Assembly (NCBI GenBank): GCA_015698045.1
Contig: BLAL01000196.1
Location: 1,116,001 to 1,180,000 of the forward strand
Origin: Rhizophagus clarus
Lineage: Eukaryota; Glomeromycota; Glomeromycetes; Glomerales; Glomeraceae
Length of the DNA stretch: 64,000 bases
Direction: 5' to 3'
Position 1 is the stretch's first letter; each line of letters starts with the position of its first letter. The position numbers were made by a program, and so were the translations under genes. Positions 12,066 through 24,363 of this stretch are shown in pieces. Below the pieces are notes generated by a model. That model did not search any database. It worked only from the letters and a program-made list of their open reading frames with translations, and had not been told where the DNA came from.

Positions 12066-12739
12066 TTCATAATCTATATAAGATTATTGATAGGTTCTAG
12101 ATTATGTTCCTACAAATTTTTATTTTTGAGTTAAATTAACATAACAAGAAATGAAACAGGGTAAACTAAATCTCACAAACGTTTATTAAAAGACAACATT
12201 CTTGGACTTTTTAAAAAATCTTTTTAGACAAGGCTGTCATATTCTCCAAATTTTCTGATTACTCGCCACCTCCGATAAGTATAATGATAAGTAACGATTC
12301 TTAAAGGAGAATATCTATTATCTATAACTACGGTAACAAGTTTTGATATGAATTAAATGTAAGATGCACTTTATATGGGTTACTGTTACCGTTGAACTCT
12401 TTAATAGAATGATTTTTGCCTACCATATGAAAGTAAATTATCTTCAATTGTTTTAACTCCTGATCTTTCAGTATAAGTATAATGTTGTTTCTGCACCACT
12501 TGTTAATCATCCATTATAAATATTTGTATAAAGCATCTGAAACGAATAATATGGAACAAATCGATTCTAAAAATATACAAAACTTGAGGAAATTTCTGAT
12601 AAACGCATCATTATTAATGAATTTCCTATTTAAACTTATTATACATTTTAATATCCCTCCTTTCTACCATTTTTTTTTTGATTCTCAATAGAAGGGTCAT
12701 TGATTCTAAATTTAAAAATTTGAAAATTGGGAACAATTA
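12066..12739. other. Intergenic spacer between two minus-strand genes
   Basis: AT-rich. Open frames of about 60 codons exist on both strands over the same bases (12328-12691) and show no motif, so they look like chance. A missing 5' exon of the 12065 gene could lie here. Confidence 0.3.
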
Positions 12740-13396
12740 AATACTTAAAAACAAGTGTAATGTGCAATAATCCGAATGTGTCCAACCAAATAGTTTTTCA
12801 TCACCTCTTCTGCAGATAGATGCCGGTTAAAAAAAAAACGGTGTTAACATAATATAATGATCTTTATTATTCAGACAAACTTAATTATAATTATAATCTT
12901 ACCTAATTTCACCATCAAACATCCAATTAAAACTGTTAGATGACATAGAATGTACACCATTTATGTAGATTAGAATCAGAAAGTGTATAAGTTAAACCAT
13001 TAACAAAGTCCGTCTCCAATTTCATGAATTCTTCCATTATTATTCCAATTGCCCATGAAGTAGGGATGTAATTTGGGAAATTATTTGCATGTAGGAAGAG
13101 TTCAGGCGTACGTACAAGTTTTTCTTTGTATCGTTACATGATGTAAAGTACATGCATTTCATTTGTAGACCAATTTGAACATAACTTTAAAAATAAACTA
13201 TTCGATAATCTAAACATTAACATTCCTACCTTTACGAAAATTAGTGGTCCAACCAGAATAATAATAACCTTTAAGTCTCATTAGTAGTGTCACTGTCAAC
13301 TCATTGTCCACCTCGGGTAATTCAGTATGTTGCACTTTTATTATTGCTCTTAACGTGATAAATCTCAAAGAGCTCGTTTATGGAAGACTTTTTCAT
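12740..13396 (-). pseudogene. LamG/ConA-like family, decayed copy B
   Basis: The start ATG at 13396 is followed by a degenerate family N-terminus (MKKSSINELFEI) that shifts frame and stops early, although the ELPEVDNEL-like block survives in another frame. The exon-2 region still shows VRTPELFLHANN but has lost the WYHITYTLSDPEKRMDIYING core as one unit; only scattered parts remain. The exon-3 relic reads LSAEEVMKNYLVGHIR. Frameshifts, deletions and a damaged core make it a pseudogene. Limits are approximate at the 3' end. Confidence 0.75.
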
Positions 13397-14590
13397 TTTC
13401 TTTATAGGAAACAAACAATAAACTAATTAAATTAATTATTGATTATAATAAGACAAGATCTTTCAACTAATGTAAACGTAAATATTATATATGAAAAGTT
13501 TTCATATGTTATAGTTACACTAAGATTGGCGCACATTCGTTATATATGCATCTATCTCTTCACAAAGAAAAGTAATGCAAAAAAAAAAAGTTTGAGCTTC
13601 TGTAGTAAGTGAGTTTGAATGTTATTTTGACTTATCTAACTAAAACAATTTTTTTTTGATAAATTAATTCGTGGAATAATTAGAATATCATGATAGACTC
13701 ACAATAGGATTCTTTTTATAATTTTTGAAAATTATTACGTCTCGACTCTCGAACCTGTCATCAGAATTCAGAACCGAAGTTACATAATGCCGGCTAGAAT
13801 TATCTGAAAAGAATTACGTCAATTTTTTGTGTCATTTTACCTTTTTATTAAATAATAATTATTACCTTCATATTTCATGAGTTTTTGTTGTTATACTTGC
13901 AATATGGTTTTTTTGATTTTTCGAAATTAAGTTCGAGAAAAAAATAATATTCATATTATCGAGTTAATTCAAATCATAAACATGAAAATCACGTTTATAA
14001 AATAAATAAGTTAACGCCATAAGTTATATCATTTTGACATCTCTATCTAGTATCAATTATACGTTTTATTAGTTTGCTATCCTTTTTGGCTTTTTTGGTT
14101 CTTATTTGGAAGGGTTGATGATTCTAAAGTTTAAAATTTTGATAATAACATTAGCAATTGAATAATAAGAAAACAATCATTAAAAGAATAAATATGTATT
14201 ATCAACATTTTTATTGTCTCTTTGGCAGGTAAGCGCCAGTTAAAATTACCATTTAGTGAAAATGATCATTTATTATTATGCTTTTGCTTGTGATTATTTC
14301 CTTATTTCTCTAAACTTATAATATTTGATAAATCAACAACCATTGTGAGTAAACATTTGGTTGCTATAAAATACATGACAGTGATCAAATTGTGTGGATT
14401 AAATTCGATCTTTTATAATTTTATCTGTGGTCAATGCTTGGGTAGCTTCACGCCTTGCAGGTTAATCTCCGCACTCAAAAATATTAGTTCTTTTGAACTT
14501 GAAAAGTGAAATTGTTAGTTACTAAAATGGTAGGATTTTATTATGAATGTACAGTACATATTAAAAAAAAAGGTCAATTTTGTTTTAATT
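13397..14590. repeat. LamG 5' flank, duplicated near 25.6-26.3 kb
   Basis: The sequence around 13750-13850 (CTGTCATCAGAATTCAGAAC, then ATGCCGGCTAGAATTATCTG and AATTACGTCA) recurs with changes at about 25800-25890, and partly at 38030-38100. At 14215-14260 a short minus-strand relic of LamG exon 3 reads NFNWRLPAKE. The segment is thus a displaced copy of the DNA that flanks LamG genes. Confidence 0.55.
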
Positions 14591-15636
14591 TAAAATTTAA
14601 TTAATGAAATTTCGATTCATTCTATCTTTGAGATCGTTGATTTATTATTGATTTATTTATTTATTTATTATTATTATTATTGCCTTAAAATAATTATTTT
14701 CATGCGGAATTCGTTCCGTCATGCATTAAAAAAAAAACAATTCCATAAACTTATCATGAAAATTATTGTCAAAATATTCTTCATCACTTATATATTCAAA
14801 CTTATTAACTTATTATATTACAGTAATTTCATTGATATCAAAGTAAATTGATTTCTTTTACTATGCAAATATTTTCATCATTTTATGTGGAACATTCTAA
14901 AGCTTTTGATCCTTAATTAGATAAGTACAAAAGTTTCTAGAAATTGTTTCTAATGTTGTAAAATAACAAATTAAATATAAAAAAAAATTAAATTAAAAAA
15001 AACAAAGGATTTTATTCTGCAATATTACATGAAAGATAATAGTATGATTACTTTTCGTTTTAAATAGACTTTCGTTTCACCGACTGGTCGGTTTTGAACT
15101 ATAAAATTTTTATCACTCATAAAAGTAATTTTACTATTAAGAAAATTTTCTTTGTTTTATTTTTACAGGAAGCATTTTAAATTACCTTTTTAATAACAAT
15201 ATAGAGAAAAAAATTTAGGTACTTGGAATAACCAATATTTGATAATATAATTATATGAATCTGTAATGTTTTAACCCCTTTTTATTGTATATAAGTTTCG
15301 CTCTAGTCTTAAAAATAATGCTGAAAAAATCTTTTTACTAAAATTTTTTGTTAGTAAATTTATTATCTTTCTTTTTATTTCAATAAATTTTATACGCTCC
15401 ACCTTTATTATCGATCATTAATCATATGTATTAATGTGTTAATAGTTTTAAATTTTGAAATAAAGTTTTCTGACTAATTCTTCAATTGATTCATTGCTTC
15501 TCAAATTTTTATCTCTCTTTTATTTTATCCTGACATTTTTTAATTCGATTGTTGATCATGTCATTTCTGTTATGAAGTTGTACAATTCAAAATTTGGATT
15601 AGCTTTATGCATGAAACAAATATTTATACAATTTCG

Positions 15637-15658
15637 GAGTTAAAGAATCCGTAAACTC
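15637..15658 (+). promoter_or_regulatory. GAGTT..AAACTC element, kinase copy 2
   Basis: This element is GAGTTAAAGAATCCGTAAAC followed by TC, 58 bp before the ATG. It is identical in copy 3 (19464-19485), where the downstream CGCTTCACAACCATTCTTAT is also shared. See the finding on the shared palindrome. Confidence 0.45.
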
Positions 15659-15715
15659 GCTTCACAACCATTCTTATTTAAGCTTCCTTTTTTTACAAAA
15701 TTAAAAAATCACATT

Positions 15716-17937
15716 ATGACTGATATTCGAAATGATGTTATTTGGGCTGCATATAATAGAGCATACTCATTGTTGGGTTGCACTATACAGGATCTAGATG
15801 AACAATATGGAGCTTCAAAACAAACTGTCCTTGCTGATGAATCTCTTACAAAAGATGAAAAATCAGAAGTAATAAAATTGTTAAATAAAGATCAAGACGA
15901 TTATAAAATTCGTTATAATGAAGGGACAAAAAGAATTTGTGAAAATTGTCAAGATGAATGTTTTGCAACATACTATTGTGAACATTGTGTTCGAAATTAT
16001 TTAAAAGAAAATTTTTCAAACTGGACATCTGGAAATAATGACATTGATGATTTAATACAAAAATGTCAAATTGAAACATTTAGACCAGATAGGATAATTG
16101 AATGGATTCCATACAATAATTTACAAAATGTCGAATATTTAACTAAAGGCGGATATTCTGAAATTTATACAGCAACTTGGATTGATGGAAATTATGATGA
16201 ATGGGATTCTAAAGAAAAACAATTAAAAAGAAGTAGAAATTTATGGGTAATACTTAAAGAGTTAGAAAATGTTGAAAGTGCTAATAGAAGTTGGTTTGAA
16301 GAGGTATATAATTAAAATAATTTTATTGTAATATTATTTTTGAAATTGGTTAACAATTATATTATTTTTTTAGAGTAAAACTCATTTAACTATAAGTAAC
16401 AAATGGGGACATGTAATAAGATGTCGTGGCTTAACAAAAAATCTATCAAATGGAAATTATATGCTTGTAATAGATAGAATGAAAATGGATTTAAGAACAT
16501 ACCTGAGACAAAACCATAATATACTAATATGGAAAGAAAGGATACAAATTGCTTTTGATATAATAGATGCAATTGTCAGAATTCATGTTAGTGAAAATGC
16601 AATTCATAGAGATTTGCATTCTGGAAACATATTATATAAACCAAATAATGGAAGTTTATATATTCGTGATCTTGGATTTTGTGGACCTATTGATAAACCA
16701 TTAAATAGTGTATATGGAAATCTTCCATATATAGCACCTGAAGTAATTACTGGAAAAAAAACGACTTTTGCATCTGATATTTATAGTATTGGGATGCTCA
16801 TTTGGGAAATTTCATCTGGACAACCACCATTTGTTAATTATAAACATGATTATAATCCTGTAATGAAAATGGAATAAGGCCAAAAATAATACCAGAAACT
16901 CCTTTAGAATATAAAAAATTAATAGAACAGTGTTGGGATGCTGATCCAATAAAAAGACCTAATGCTAAGTCATTAAGGATTGAGATGAGAAAATTATTAT
17001 TATATTTTCAAAATAATCAAAATGAAAGTCAAAAACAGACGGAACATCAACAATCATTAAATAATTACTATATGAATAATTCTATATATTCTATGAGCGA
17101 AAATTGTACTAGTAAAATTTATCAATTTAAGAATCTTCCCGAACCAAAAAATGCAACAGAAGGTAATATGACTAATATTATTTTTGAATATAAATTATAT
17201 TTGAAAAAATATGCTAATAATAATTCTTTTTATTTAAATAAAAATATAATAGAAGAACAGGAAGGTATATAATAATTTTTTTTAATAATTTAATGTTTAA
17301 TTTAATTTTAAATATATGCAATAATTTTATAGAATTTCACAGTAAACCTTATAGTTTTAATATTCCTGATAATAGTAAGTATTTTAGTTTTAATTAATAT
17401 ACAATTATTATTTTATTGATTACTATCTTTTTTATTTTTAGTTGACGATTTTAATAATTCAAGTAATGAGAAAAATATTATTACAAAATCAAATAGTGTA
17501 AATAAAGGTAAATGTCTATTATTAAAATTTAGTATTAATAATAATAAACTAATTTAACTTATAATAAAATTTTCAAAAGTATTTGAGAAATTGGAAATCA
17601 ATTCAAATTGTGGTAAGTAAATTATTTATTCCAATTATAATATTATTTAATTAAAAACATTATTTTAATTAACTGGAATATAATAAATTATCTCATTAGT
17701 TATTCAAAATGGTCATAAAAAAGAAAATGCGCAACAATCAAAGAAACATAGTTTAGATATAAATGGTATATTACTTTATAATATTATATTGTAATATAAA
17801 GAACAACAATTTATAACTTTATTTTTTATTTTATAGATGACAATGACGTAAATAATGATTCTAATGTTCATTTAGAAAAGCAAGATGATTTAGAAATTTC
17901 TAATGGTAATGTATCTAAAAAAATTAGAACATCTTAA
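15716..17937 (+). pseudogene. TKL-type kinase copy 2, broken by a 7-bp deletion
   Basis: Exons: 15716-16303, 16374-17264 (with an optional 90-bp splice, see findings), 17333-17374, 17442-17507, 17580-17612, 17700-17765 and 17837-17937. The N-terminus carries CX2CX3CX5CX2C (CENCQDECFATYYCEHC). The kinase domain carries KGGYSEIYTATW, the beta-3 lysine in VILKELEN, HRDLHSGN, DLGFCG in place of DFG, an intact APE, and SDIYSIGMLIWEISSG. After NPVMK, seven bases present in copy 3 are missing near 16868, giving a stop at 16875-16877 before helix G to I (EQCWDADPIKRP follows in another frame). The tail exons are all intact and end in KKIRTS, a possible nuclear signal. All catalytic motifs precede the break, so a truncated protein could be made, but without a full C-lobe it is probably inactive. 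Confidence 0.85.
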
Positions 17938-19463
17938 ATTTATTAAATTTTAAATTATTTAGTACTAGAATTCAAATTTATAATATCTATAAATTAAGAA
18001 CAATATTTATACATACTGTATTCAATTATTTAAACACTAAGACTAGAGTAGCAAGATAACTTGCAAGTTTCTTAGTTTGTAATTTAAATAATTCAGTTTG
18101 TCAATTTTTTTTATCTATTATTATTTGTTCAATTTAAATCAGCTTGTATGGTTGAACCTCCCTATGTACTGTAATTACATGTACTGATAATTGCATGTAC
18201 TGATAAATTTTCATGTCCCATTTTCATAGTTAATAAAAAAATCTCAGTGCTAGTATAAATTAAGGAAGGCACTTGTATAGTAAGGTCCGCAAAGTATAGA
18301 TAGTTAAAGAAATTTGTGGTTGTAATCTTGCATCATTGCCTATTTCTCAATAAAACCTGTATCACTTATACGGGTTTTAAAATAAAAGGAAAAATAAAAT
18401 AAGTCTTATTTGATTAAATTCACTAGATCGTTATATTATTTATATTATGAATATGATACTGATTAAAAAAATAAAAAGTTAATTTAGTTTATTAGGAAAT
18501 TTCCGTTTATTCTATTTTTGAGATTTATTATTTATTATTATTATTATTATTTTTAAAGCGAAACTTGTCCTATCGTGTTCTATCATGAAAAAATACTTAA
18601 AATATATTATTGTATTGATTTCATTGATATCGACATTAAATTATTTCAAAGTGAATCATTATTTTCTTACTACGCAAATATACGTGATATATTTTCATTT
18701 TTATATAAACTATAAATTATATCAGCCAAAAGTTTCTAGAAATTGATTCTAATTTTTATATGATAATAAAATTAAATAATTAAAAAAAAACAAATTATTT
18801 TATTCTGCAATAATACTTGAAAGATAAATACAATTACTTTCGTTTTAAATAAATTTTCGTCCCATTGACTGGTCAACTTTGAAATTTTTTATCATTTATA
18901 AAGTAAAGTAATTTCAAATGAAAATTTACTGTTAAGAAGAACTGAATTCCTTCATTTTATTTTAAAAAGCATTTTATATCATCTTTTAATAACAATTTGA
19001 AGAAAAAGAATTTCAAGCATTTATAATAACAATATTAGATTACATAATTTTATGGATCCGTAATATTTCAAACCTTTTTATTGTACATATATTTTCGTTC
19101 AAATTCTTAAAAAATAATAACAAAAAAATTTTTCTTGAAATTATTAAATTCTAAAATTTTTTGTTAAAAATACTATTTATTTATTCCTATTTATCTCGAT
19201 AAATTAATATGCTTCGTCCTTTATATTATTGATCATTAATCATAATATACAGTATTGATATTTGATTTTAAAATAAAGTCTTTTAATTGTTTTTGTTCAA
19301 TTGATTCATTGCTTCTTAAATTTTTATCTATTCTTTATTATCATGTCTTTCAATAAACTTTTTTTAATTCGATTGTCGATCATATTGTTATTCTGTTGTG
19401 CAGTTGTAACAATTGTACAAAATTCAAAATTGGATTAGCTTTATGCATGAAATTACAATTTCG
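17938..19463. other. Spacer between the duplicated kinase genes
   Basis: Contains the 3' flank of copy 2 and, from about 18480, the 5' flank of copy 3, matching 14590-15640. A small direct repeat, TGTACTGATAATTGCATGTA-like, is seen at 18180-18205. No gene. Confidence 0.5.
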
Positions 19464-19485
19464 GAGTTAAAGAATCCGTAAACTC
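19464..19485 (+). promoter_or_regulatory. GAGTT..AAACTC element, kinase copy 3
   Basis: Identical to the element at 15637-15658 and 57 bp before the start codon at 19542. Confidence 0.45.
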
Positions 19486-19541
19486 GCTTCACAACCATTC
19501 TTATTTAAGCTTCCTTTTTTACAAAATTAAAAAATCACATT

Positions 19542-21773
19542 ATGACTGATATTCAAGATAATGTTATTTGGGCTGCATACAATAGAGCATACTCACTGCT
19601 GGATGTTACTGAAGATATGGATGAACAATATAGAGCTTCAAAACAAACTGTCCTTGCTGATGAGTCGCTTACAGAAGATGAAAAATCAAAAGTAATAAAA
19701 ATGTTAAATATAGATTATGACGATTATAAAGTTCATTTTAATAAAGGGACAAAAAGAATTTGTGAAAATTGTCAAGATGAATGTTTTGCAACATTATATT
19801 GTGAACGTTGTGTTCGAAATTATTTAAAAGAAAATTTTTCAAACTGGACATCTGGAAATAATGACATTGATGATTTAATACAAAAATGTCAAATTGAAAC
19901 ACTTAGTCCAGATAGTATAATTGAATGGATTCCATACAATAATTTACAAAATGTTGAATATTTAACTAAAGGCGGATATTCTGAAATTTATACAGCAACT
20001 TGGATTGGTGGACGTTATGATGAATGGGATTCTAAAGAAAAACAATTAACAAGATATAGAAATCAAGAAGTAATACTTAAAGAGTTAGAAAATATTGAAA
20101 ATGCTAATAGAAGTTGGTTTGAAGAGGTATATAATTAAAAAAATGTCACTGTATTATTATTTTTGAAAATTGGTTAACAATTATTATTATTTTTTTAGAG
20201 TAAAACTCATTTAACTATAAGTAACAAATGGGGACATGTAGTAAGATGTTATGGTTTAACAAAAAATCCATCGAATGGAAATTATATGCTTGTAATACAT
20301 AAAATGGAAATGGATTTAAGAACATATCTGAAACAAAACCATAATATACTAATATGGAACAAAAGGATGGTTCGCATAATTAATAAATTTTTTTAAAAGT
20401 GGTTCGCATTATTATAAAAATTTTTTCGGAAAATTTAATGATCTCAGTTAATATTAATTTTACAAGAATAATTTATGGTTCATTATATTCTTCAGACATT
20501 CCTGTGTAGGATTGTTAGACTTTTAAGTCAATTACTTATGCAAAATATTTTTAATTTGGGTAAACTTACCAATTTACTATTGTCCGGTGACCTCTATTAT
20601 TAGTTTTCCCGGTCCTATTGGAATGCTCATGTGGGAAATTTCATCTGGACAACTACCATTTGTTAATTATAAACATGATTATGATCTTGCAATGAAAATA
20701 GTAAACGGAATAAGACCAAAAATAATACCAGGAACTCCTTTAGAATATAAAAAATTAATAGAACAGTGTTGGGATGCTGATCCAATAAAAAGACCTAATT
20801 CCGAGTCATTAAGAATTGAGATGAATAAATTATTATTATATTTTCAAAATAATCAAAATGAAAGTCAAAAACAGACAGAACATCAACAATCATTAAATAA
20901 TTACTATATAAATAATTCTATATACTCTATGAGCGAAAATTGTACTAGTAAAATTTATCAATTTAAGAATCTTCCCAAACCAAAAAATGCAACAGAAGGT
21001 AATATGACTAATGTTATTTTTGAATATAAATTATATTTGAAAAAATATGCTAATAATATTTCTTTTTATTTAAATAAAAATTTAATAGAAGAACAAGAAG
21101 GTATATGATAATTTTTTTTAATAAATTAATATTTAATTTAATTTTAAATATATGCAATAATTTTATAGAATTTCACAGTAAACCTTATAGTTTTAATATT
21201 CCTGATGATAGTGAGTATTTTAGTTTTAATTAATATACAATTATTATTTTATTGATTACTATCTTTTTTATTTTTAGTTGATGATTTTAATAATTCAAGT
21301 AATGAGAAAAATATTATTACAAAATCAAATAGTGTATATAAAGGTAAATGTTTATTATTAAAATTTAGTATTAATTATAATAAACTAATTAACTTATAAT
21401 AAAATTTTCAAAAGTACTATTTGAGAAATTGGAAATCAATTCAAATTATGGTAAGTAGATTATTTATTCCAATTATAATATTATTTAATTAAACATTATT
21501 TTAATTAACTGGAATATAATAAATTACCTCATTAGTTATTCAAAATGATCATAAAAAAGAAAATGCACAACAATCAAAGAAACATAGTTTAGATATAAAT
21601 GGTATATTACTTTATAATATTATACTGTAATATAAAGAACAACAATTTATAACTTTATTTTTTATTTTATAGATGACAATGACGTAAATAATGATTCTAA
21701 TGTTCATTTAGAAAAGCAAGATGATTTAGAAATTTCTAATGATAATGTATCTAAAAAAATTAGAACATCTTAA
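19542..21773 (+). pseudogene. TKL-type kinase copy 3, catalytic core replaced
   Basis: Exon 1 (19542-20126) and the beginning of exon 2 (from 20199) are intact: Cys-rich motif CENCQDECFATLYCERC, KGGYSEIYTATW, VILKELEN, hinge YMLVIHKMEMDLRTYL. At about 20362, after the codons for LIWNKR, the sequence leaves the family and stops soon after. About 250 bp later (from about 20618) it rejoins at IGMLMWEISSG and continues through EQCWDADPIKRP to the end. The lost piece holds helix E, HRDLHSGN, DLG and the activation segment, and the replacement has about the same length. Later exons 21169-21210, 21278-21343, 21415-21450, 21536-21601 and 21673-21773 are intact. No active kinase can be produced. Confidence 0.85.
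20362..20618. other. Foreign ~255-bp block inside kinase copy 3
   Basis: This block has no counterpart in the other kinase copies. It begins with two related pieces, ATGGTTCGCATAATTAATAA and GTGGTTCGCATTATTATAAA, about 38 bp apart, and ends with GGTGACCTCTATTATTAG and a GC-richer TTTCCCGGTCC. Its source is unknown. It may be an insertion coupled to a deletion, a gene-conversion patch, or an assembly join. Confidence 0.5.
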
Positions 21774-23631
21774 ATTTATTAAATTTTAAATTATTTAGTA
21801 CTAGAATTCAAATTTATAATATCTATAAATTAAGAACAATATTTATACATGCTGTATTTAATTATTTAAACACTAAGACTAGAGTAGCAAGATAACTTGC
21901 AAGTTTCTTAGTTTGTAATTTAAATAATTCAGTTTGTCTATTTTTTTATCTATTATTATTTGCTCAATTTAAAAGTTTTTGCAATAATAAATCAGCTTGT
22001 ATGGTTGATAATTGCATGCACTGATAAGTTTTCCATGTTTCATTTACAATTACTAGTAACAAACTAATAAATATTTATTAAATAAAAATTTTTAATAAGC
22101 ATATACTAGTTAAGTAATATTTTATTCTTTATAATTATGAAGGTGTATAAATCTAATTTATGATGTATTAAGTGCAAAGATACTTTTTCATTATTATTTA
22201 ATAGAAGTGCAAAAATTTGAAATATAAAATTGAAAAAATTTTTAGAGTCGAATCAATAAATTCAATTTATTACTTTGGTATTTAACACTGATTATAGAGT
22301 ATATGTACTATCGTAGATAAAATCAGTTTGTAATTGAGTAAATCGCAAAAAAAAAAAAATAAAAAAAAAGAATATCCTTGGGATTTTATAAATTCATTGG
22401 ATTTCATATAATTTTTACGAATAATATATGTAAGTTTTTTTTAAGAAGCTAAACAGTCATACTTTTTTATTAGTAATATTAATAATTACAAAAATTCAAT
22501 AATACAAAGGTCAGCAGATGAACTATAAATATTTACATATAGCTCCTAGCTAGCACCTGTCAGTGTCCATACTAAAAGAAACCGTGAATACTCTCGTCAC
22601 TCACTCCTAAAATCATAAGCAGGTAAGGGACGCCTACAGATTATAAATATATAAATCGGAAAAGACTGATTTGCTTAGATATTTTCCAATTAGAAAATAT
22701 GAAATAATGAAATTAAATGGAGTTGAGAGTCATATAAATAGGAAATTATAAAAATTAAATAATATTGTCATCTTATCCAGAATGTAAATTACTGTATTTT
22801 ATACTTAGATTTGACCACAATTTGTGCTATAATAATCTTTTTTGAATACAATTTTAAGATTATGTTAGATAAATCCATGACATTCGTCAAAAATGACCGA
22901 GTATAATAATATATTCTTAATTATTTATATAAAAATTCTAGAATGATATATCGAAAATATGAGTTAGGCAACCAATAAATTTCATTGATTTGAAAAAGGG
23001 TTGATAGATTGTCATTATAGAAAAGGTTACTTTATTCGTTTGAATTATTTTGTGTGTTTATTTTCTAGAAATTTGACTTAAAAAATATATATTGTTATTA
23101 ATTATTATTCCATTGAACAAGAATTTTATAAATAGTTATTATTAAGTTACGCAATGTATAAAATTTATATTATGAATTGTTGTAAAAACGACTTTATGAA
23201 AATCAAAAAACAAATAATTTTCTGTAAAAAACAGAGGCAAATTGTAAAAATTTTTAACATCTTTAAGTATTTGCCTGGACTGCTTTCTTATTTGATTTCA
23301 AAAAATGGATATTTAGAAAATAATCATAAGAGCAGCTTTTTTAAAAATAAGTTAGTAATAAAAATATGTATATCCTAAACATAAACAACACTAAATGTTA
23401 AATATAAAAATTCAATTGTTATTTATAACTTTGTTTTTTCATTAAATAAAACTTTATTGAAATCATGTGAATGTCGTAAATACAATATTCGAACTGCGCA
23501 TGAGAGATAAGAAAAAGACTTATATGAGGAAGAATCAGTTTATTGAAATAAGCTACAGACATTTTTGTTAAAATTTTATTTCTCAAGAAAAGGCCATTGA
23601 CACTAAAATTAAAAATTGAAAGTAAGTATCA
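21774..23631. other. Intergenic spacer
   Basis: The first 200 bp are the 3' flank of the second duplication unit. The rest is AT-rich with A runs near 22347-22368. An open frame of 74 codons at 23154-23378 is rich in Lys/Ile/Asn and shows no motif, so I do not call it. Confidence 0.4.
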
Positions 23632-24363
23632 TTATGAACAATGAATAATTAAAAAAAAAACAAACATATGTAAAAGTCTAACCGAATAGTTTTTCAACAC
23701 CTCTTCAGCAGATAGACGCCAGTTAAAATAGCGAAAATTACTATTTTAATAAAAGTGAAAGCTTAATATAAAAATTTGTGATTTAGACCAACTTAATTAT
23801 TATGAAAAATCATACCTGATTTTGCCGTCAATAGCCCATCCAATAATCAACGGTTTATCGTTGAAATTAACTTTGTGCAATTGAACGTTTTCAATAGCAT
23901 AGAATGCGACCCATACACCATCTATGTAAATATCCATTCTTTTTTCAGGATCAGAAAGTGTGTAAGTTATATGGTACCATTTATTTAACAAAAGCCCATC
24001 TCCTAATGCATAAATTCCTGCATTATCATTCCAGTTGCCTGTGAAGCGAGGATGTAATTTGGAATTGTTTGCATGTAGGAAGAGTCCAGGAGTACGCATG
24101 AGACTTCCGTTCTCGTCACGGCCTAAATTATTTCCATGCGTAGTCAATTTAGACATAATTTTAAGAAAATAAACACTCCTACCTTTTTGAAAAATAGTGC
24201 TCCAGTTGGAATGATGACTCCTAAGCTTTATTCGTAGTGAAACTGATAACTCATCATTCACTTCGGGTAATTCGGCATGTTGCACTGTGGTAGCATTTTC
24301 TCTATTAAACATGAAAGGCTCTGAAATAATCTCATAGAATTCTTTTACGAAAAATTTCTTCAT
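23632..24363 (-). CDS. LamG/ConA-like family protein C, three exons
   Basis: The predicted product is 198 aa from exons 24363-24183, 24122-23816 and 23740-23632. The first intron (24182-24123, GTAGGA to TTTAG) has no in-frame stop and is exactly 60 bp, so it could also be retained and translated. Family blocks are MKKFFVKEFYEIISEP, ELPEVNDELSVSLRIK, RTPGLFLHANNS, FTGNWNDNAGI, NKWYHITYTLSDPEKRMDIY, IIGWAIDGKI and YFNWRLSAEEVLKNY. The core is a LamG-type beta-sandwich; no catalytic residues are expected and no signal peptide is seen. It is one of three intact members in the window, with A (9503) and D (37763). The role is unknown. Confidence 0.7.

Larger units (their letters stand above)
14590..21960 (+). 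repeat. Tandem duplication, two ~3.8-kb units each with a kinase gene
   Basis: Unit 1 spans about 14590-18120 and unit 2 about 18480-21960. Equivalent landmarks are offset by 3826 bp at the kinase starts (15716 and 19542) and by 3836 bp at the stop codons (17937 and 21773). Exons, introns and the 3' flank are nearly identical; the 5' flank has diverged more. A third, kinase-less relic of the 5' flank lies at about 24590-25160. Confidence 0.85.

Noticed and set aside
23154..23378. 74-codon Lys/Ile-rich plus-strand frame
   Set aside because: Low-complexity composition typical of AT-rich spacer.
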